A DNA stretch of 64,000 nt from Dicaeum eximium (lineage: Eukaryota; Chordata; Aves; Passeriformes; Dicaeidae), in NCBI GenBank assembly GCA_013396995.1, contig VWZP01003801.1, positions 283,726 through 347,725 on the forward strand, written 5' to 3'. The notes under the pieces are model-generated. The model did not search any database, was not told where the DNA came from, and saw only the letters and a list, made by a program, of their open reading frames with translations. Position numbers and translations under genes: made by a program. This document shows, piece after piece, positions 61,601-64,000 of this stretch. How positions within the stretch are numbered: position 1 is the first letter of the stretch; every line of letters begins with the position of its first letter.

Positions 61601-62998
61601 TTGGGACTGACTGATAAACTTCTGTACAAGCTGCAGTGACTGATGACTCTGCTTTTGCATTTCCAGTTCTATTTACAGTTTAATTTATCTCTCTCTCTCT
61701 GCCAAGTGCTTCTTGAGAACACTTCAGTGGCTTTTTCCTTCAAGTGTAGCAAAACCAAACAAAAGAGCCTGATGTTTCTTTGCTGGACTGAATAAGTCGC
61801 TGTTATGATTGATAATGGTGAAACTGGTTTATAATTTATATAAACAGTGATGTACATCATTAAAAACAAAGCAGGCAAACTCCAAGTCCTCTCTGGATCT
61901 GATTGCTTTGAACTGCAGATGATCTCTGGGGAACTCAGAGGGGGAGTTCTAGTTCTGAGGGCTTTTTGAAGCATTGTAAGAAGTAATCAGGAAAACTGAG
62001 GTGATGGATCAACAATTCATTGATTTATATGTGCCTTTGATGGGTGGAATTGTCTGTTGCAAATGGGCTTTGCTAGCTTTTAGCCAGTAATGCCTTGGTT
62101 GTTCCCCTCTGCTTATTTCTGCTAAACAGAATGCACTGTCTCAGAATTAATCCCATTAGTTAATTACAGACTTCTTTTCTCTGTGGCTTCTTTAGTCTGC
62201 AGATCCAAACTGTGAATGGTGACATGGGTAGCATAGTATTTGGTTTTTTTCTGTGCTGTGGTTGACTCAGATTTGGGGTGTGGATGCTTTTGGGGATTAA
62301 GCTGAAAACATAAGTGTTGTGGACTCTTCAGCATTTTTCTCAGGTGCACATACTTGTGCTGTTTGTCTGCAAGAAGAGATTTAGGAAATAAATGAAAATG
62401 CAGTGAAAATCTGGTTACAGCTTAAACCTAAGGAGCATGCAAGCCAGCACTGGTGGAAAGTTTTCAGATGAAGCTGCCAGCCTCTCTCAGATACATTTTG
62501 CAACCTGAATTTTTCTGGAAAGGTACTTAAGGTTTGCCATGCACCTGTGCTCTGTCTCTGGTTTGCATTTGGGCAATGTAATGCATCCAGGTGCTCGCTG
62601 TGGCAAAGCCATTCTTATGGGTGAAGGTGGTGCCTGATGCTTTTCCCTCAGGGCATGAAAACCTTCATCTGTCTGTCCACCTGCCTGATGGCCTTTGTCT
62701 AACCTTTAAAACCGTGCAGTGTCCTGCCATGTACACCTTTCATGGACAGAAAAATTTGTTTCTCTGTTGCTGGTAAAGCTGATGGTGACTTGCTTCCAGT
62801 CATGCTAAGTGCTGGGGAGAGATTGAAACCCAAATTCTCTGACCTTTGGGCTATCCTTCCTCTCTGAGCTGAATTGCTCCATGGACAGTTTTGTAAGTGC
62901 ATGGGTTCCTTACTCTGAAGCACTTCCTCCCCCACAGATGGAAATACATTCCCATTTCTCTCTGTCACTTTGCAGCTGGAGTACTCAAGGCACCAGGA

Positions 62999-63090
62999 TC
63001 ATAGAATATCTCAAATTGGAAGGGACCCATAAGGATCATCAAATCCAACTCCCTGCTCCTCACATCCAACAATCACTGTGTTAATCAGAG
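62999..63090 (-). mobile_element. CR1 LINE 3'-end fragment
   Basis: TCATAGAATATCTCAAATTG, GAAGGGACCCATAAGGATCA and AATCCAACTCCCTGC in plus-strand order are the reverse complement of an avian CR1 3' end. It is 5'-truncated and in antisense orientation to GRIP2. Confidence 0.88.
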
Positions 63091-64000
63091 CTTATTTTGT
63101 ACTTTGCTGCTTTGAACACAAATATAGCCAAATGGCTTAAAGATGGCATGGTTGAGTAGTCATGTGAAACAGCTCCAGCCTTCCAAAAAATCTAAAACAC
63201 AGGTGGCTGCTAAAAATGATATTGCCTGGAAAAGTCTTGTGCTTGATTTATTAAAAGCAGTTAGTGCTATCAAACATCTCTGTGGCTTATGTCAAGGGAT
63301 TTTGAAGGTTAGTAGCAGATTGCAAGTAAGAGATAATTTTCTTATTGCAGGACAGTAAGGTTGGTCCCAAGCTACTGGTAAATCATATTGGTTAGCAAGA
63401 GGAGTAGAGGAGATATAGCAGAAGGTGTGGAAGAGGAGGTGGTTGCTGTATCTCAGCCTGGAAGGCAGTGCTGTAATTCAGATGGCAGAGTGTAAGATAC
63501 CAGATTGCTTTAAATGCGTTGCAATCCTGCAGTGTCAGGAGTTTGTGTCCCCAGGGGCTCAGCAATGAACAGCCCCATCCCCGTGCCAGACTTTGGAATC
63601 ACAAGGTATGCAGAAGCTTCTCCTGCACAAATCCACAGGGACAGGCTGGGTCCTTCAAGTAAATGGATTGCTTTCAGCGTTCAGTGGAAGGCTCGTGCTG
63701 TTTTTGATGGCACTGCTGGATAGAAGTGTTCTCATTGCCTCCTTAATGCTGCAGCGCTCCCCTGCACAGGGGTTTGGGGATGATTTAAGTGTCTTTGGAG
63801 GCATTGTCTCTTTGGAGGAGGGGTGAGAATTGCAAGGGAAGCTCTGTCAGACGTATGGGACCGGTGCAAAACGGGCTGGGGTGGTGTGGTAGAGGACAGT
63901 GGAGGGGGGAATGGCTCTTGAGGGATGGGCAGCATGGCCAGGGCTAATCGACTGCCTGGCAGGACAGGCAGCTTCCTTGCCTCTGCCATGTGCTGCTCTG

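Larger units (their letters stand above)
57891..64000 (+). other. GRIP2: GRIP2 intron 1, last part in window
   Basis: No exon recognised up to the right edge. Contains an assembly ambiguity (N at 58641, directly after T15) and a CR1 fragment at 62999-63090. Confidence 0.5.

Noticed and set aside
18739..64000. Search for GRIP2 PDZ exons or the RRQSIPEEF exon
   Set aside because: No segment with matching codons and splice sites was found by eye, so none is annotated; a tblastn with GRIP2 protein would settle it.
1..64000. CRISPR arrays, operons, tRNA or rRNA genes, intact endogenous retroviruses
   Set aside because: None recognised; the sequence is vertebrate nuclear DNA with spliced genes and LINE fragments.

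Overview
The window looks like nuclear DNA from a bird, possibly a songbird. CR1-type LINE 3' ends are present (20.5 kb and 63.0 kb), there are CpG-island promoters and long AT-rich introns, and the gene order matches amniote CCDC174-GRIP2. There is no prokaryotic-style gene organisation, and nearly all open reading frames of 60-190 codons look like chance frames in non-coding DNA. The species call is inference; the two gene identifications rest on exon-by-exon translation.

Region by region: (1) 1-3381, minus strand: the first four coding exons of CCDC174, with phases that join correctly; the rest of the gene lies beyond the left edge. (2) About 3.1-3.6 kb: the CpG-island promoter of CCDC174, with ETS-like and YY1-like sites. 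(3) 3.6-18.1 kb: the interval between CCDC174 and the main GRIP2 promoter. It contains a diverged second copy of the GRIP2 first coding exon (8236-8297), a perfect 13-bp-stem hairpin (9.15 kb), and a small CpG-rich islet with a CTCF-like motif (10.0-10.2 kb). (4) 18.15-18.76 kb: a strong CpG island with twin EGR/SP-type GC boxes and a TATA-like element, then GRIP2 coding exon 1 (18684-18738, plus strand), which encodes the palmitoylation-type N-terminus. (5) 18.74-64 kb: by inference, GRIP2 intron 1. I could not find any PDZ exon here. It holds ancient and younger CR1 fragments, a probable hAT-like DNA transposon remnant, a 65-bp diverged direct repeat, short palindromes, and AT-rich stretches that could be conserved regulatory elements.

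CCDC174 and GRIP2 are arranged head to head. CCDC174 is a nuclear RNA-processing protein expected to be widely expressed. GRIP2 is a synaptic multi-PDZ scaffold for AMPA receptors expected to be neuronal. The most interesting observation is that two similar 55-nt GRIP2 start exons, 10.4 kb apart, share start codon, length, donor phase and Cys11. This suggests two alternative palmitoylable N-termini under separate promoters. The CTCF-like islet lies between them.
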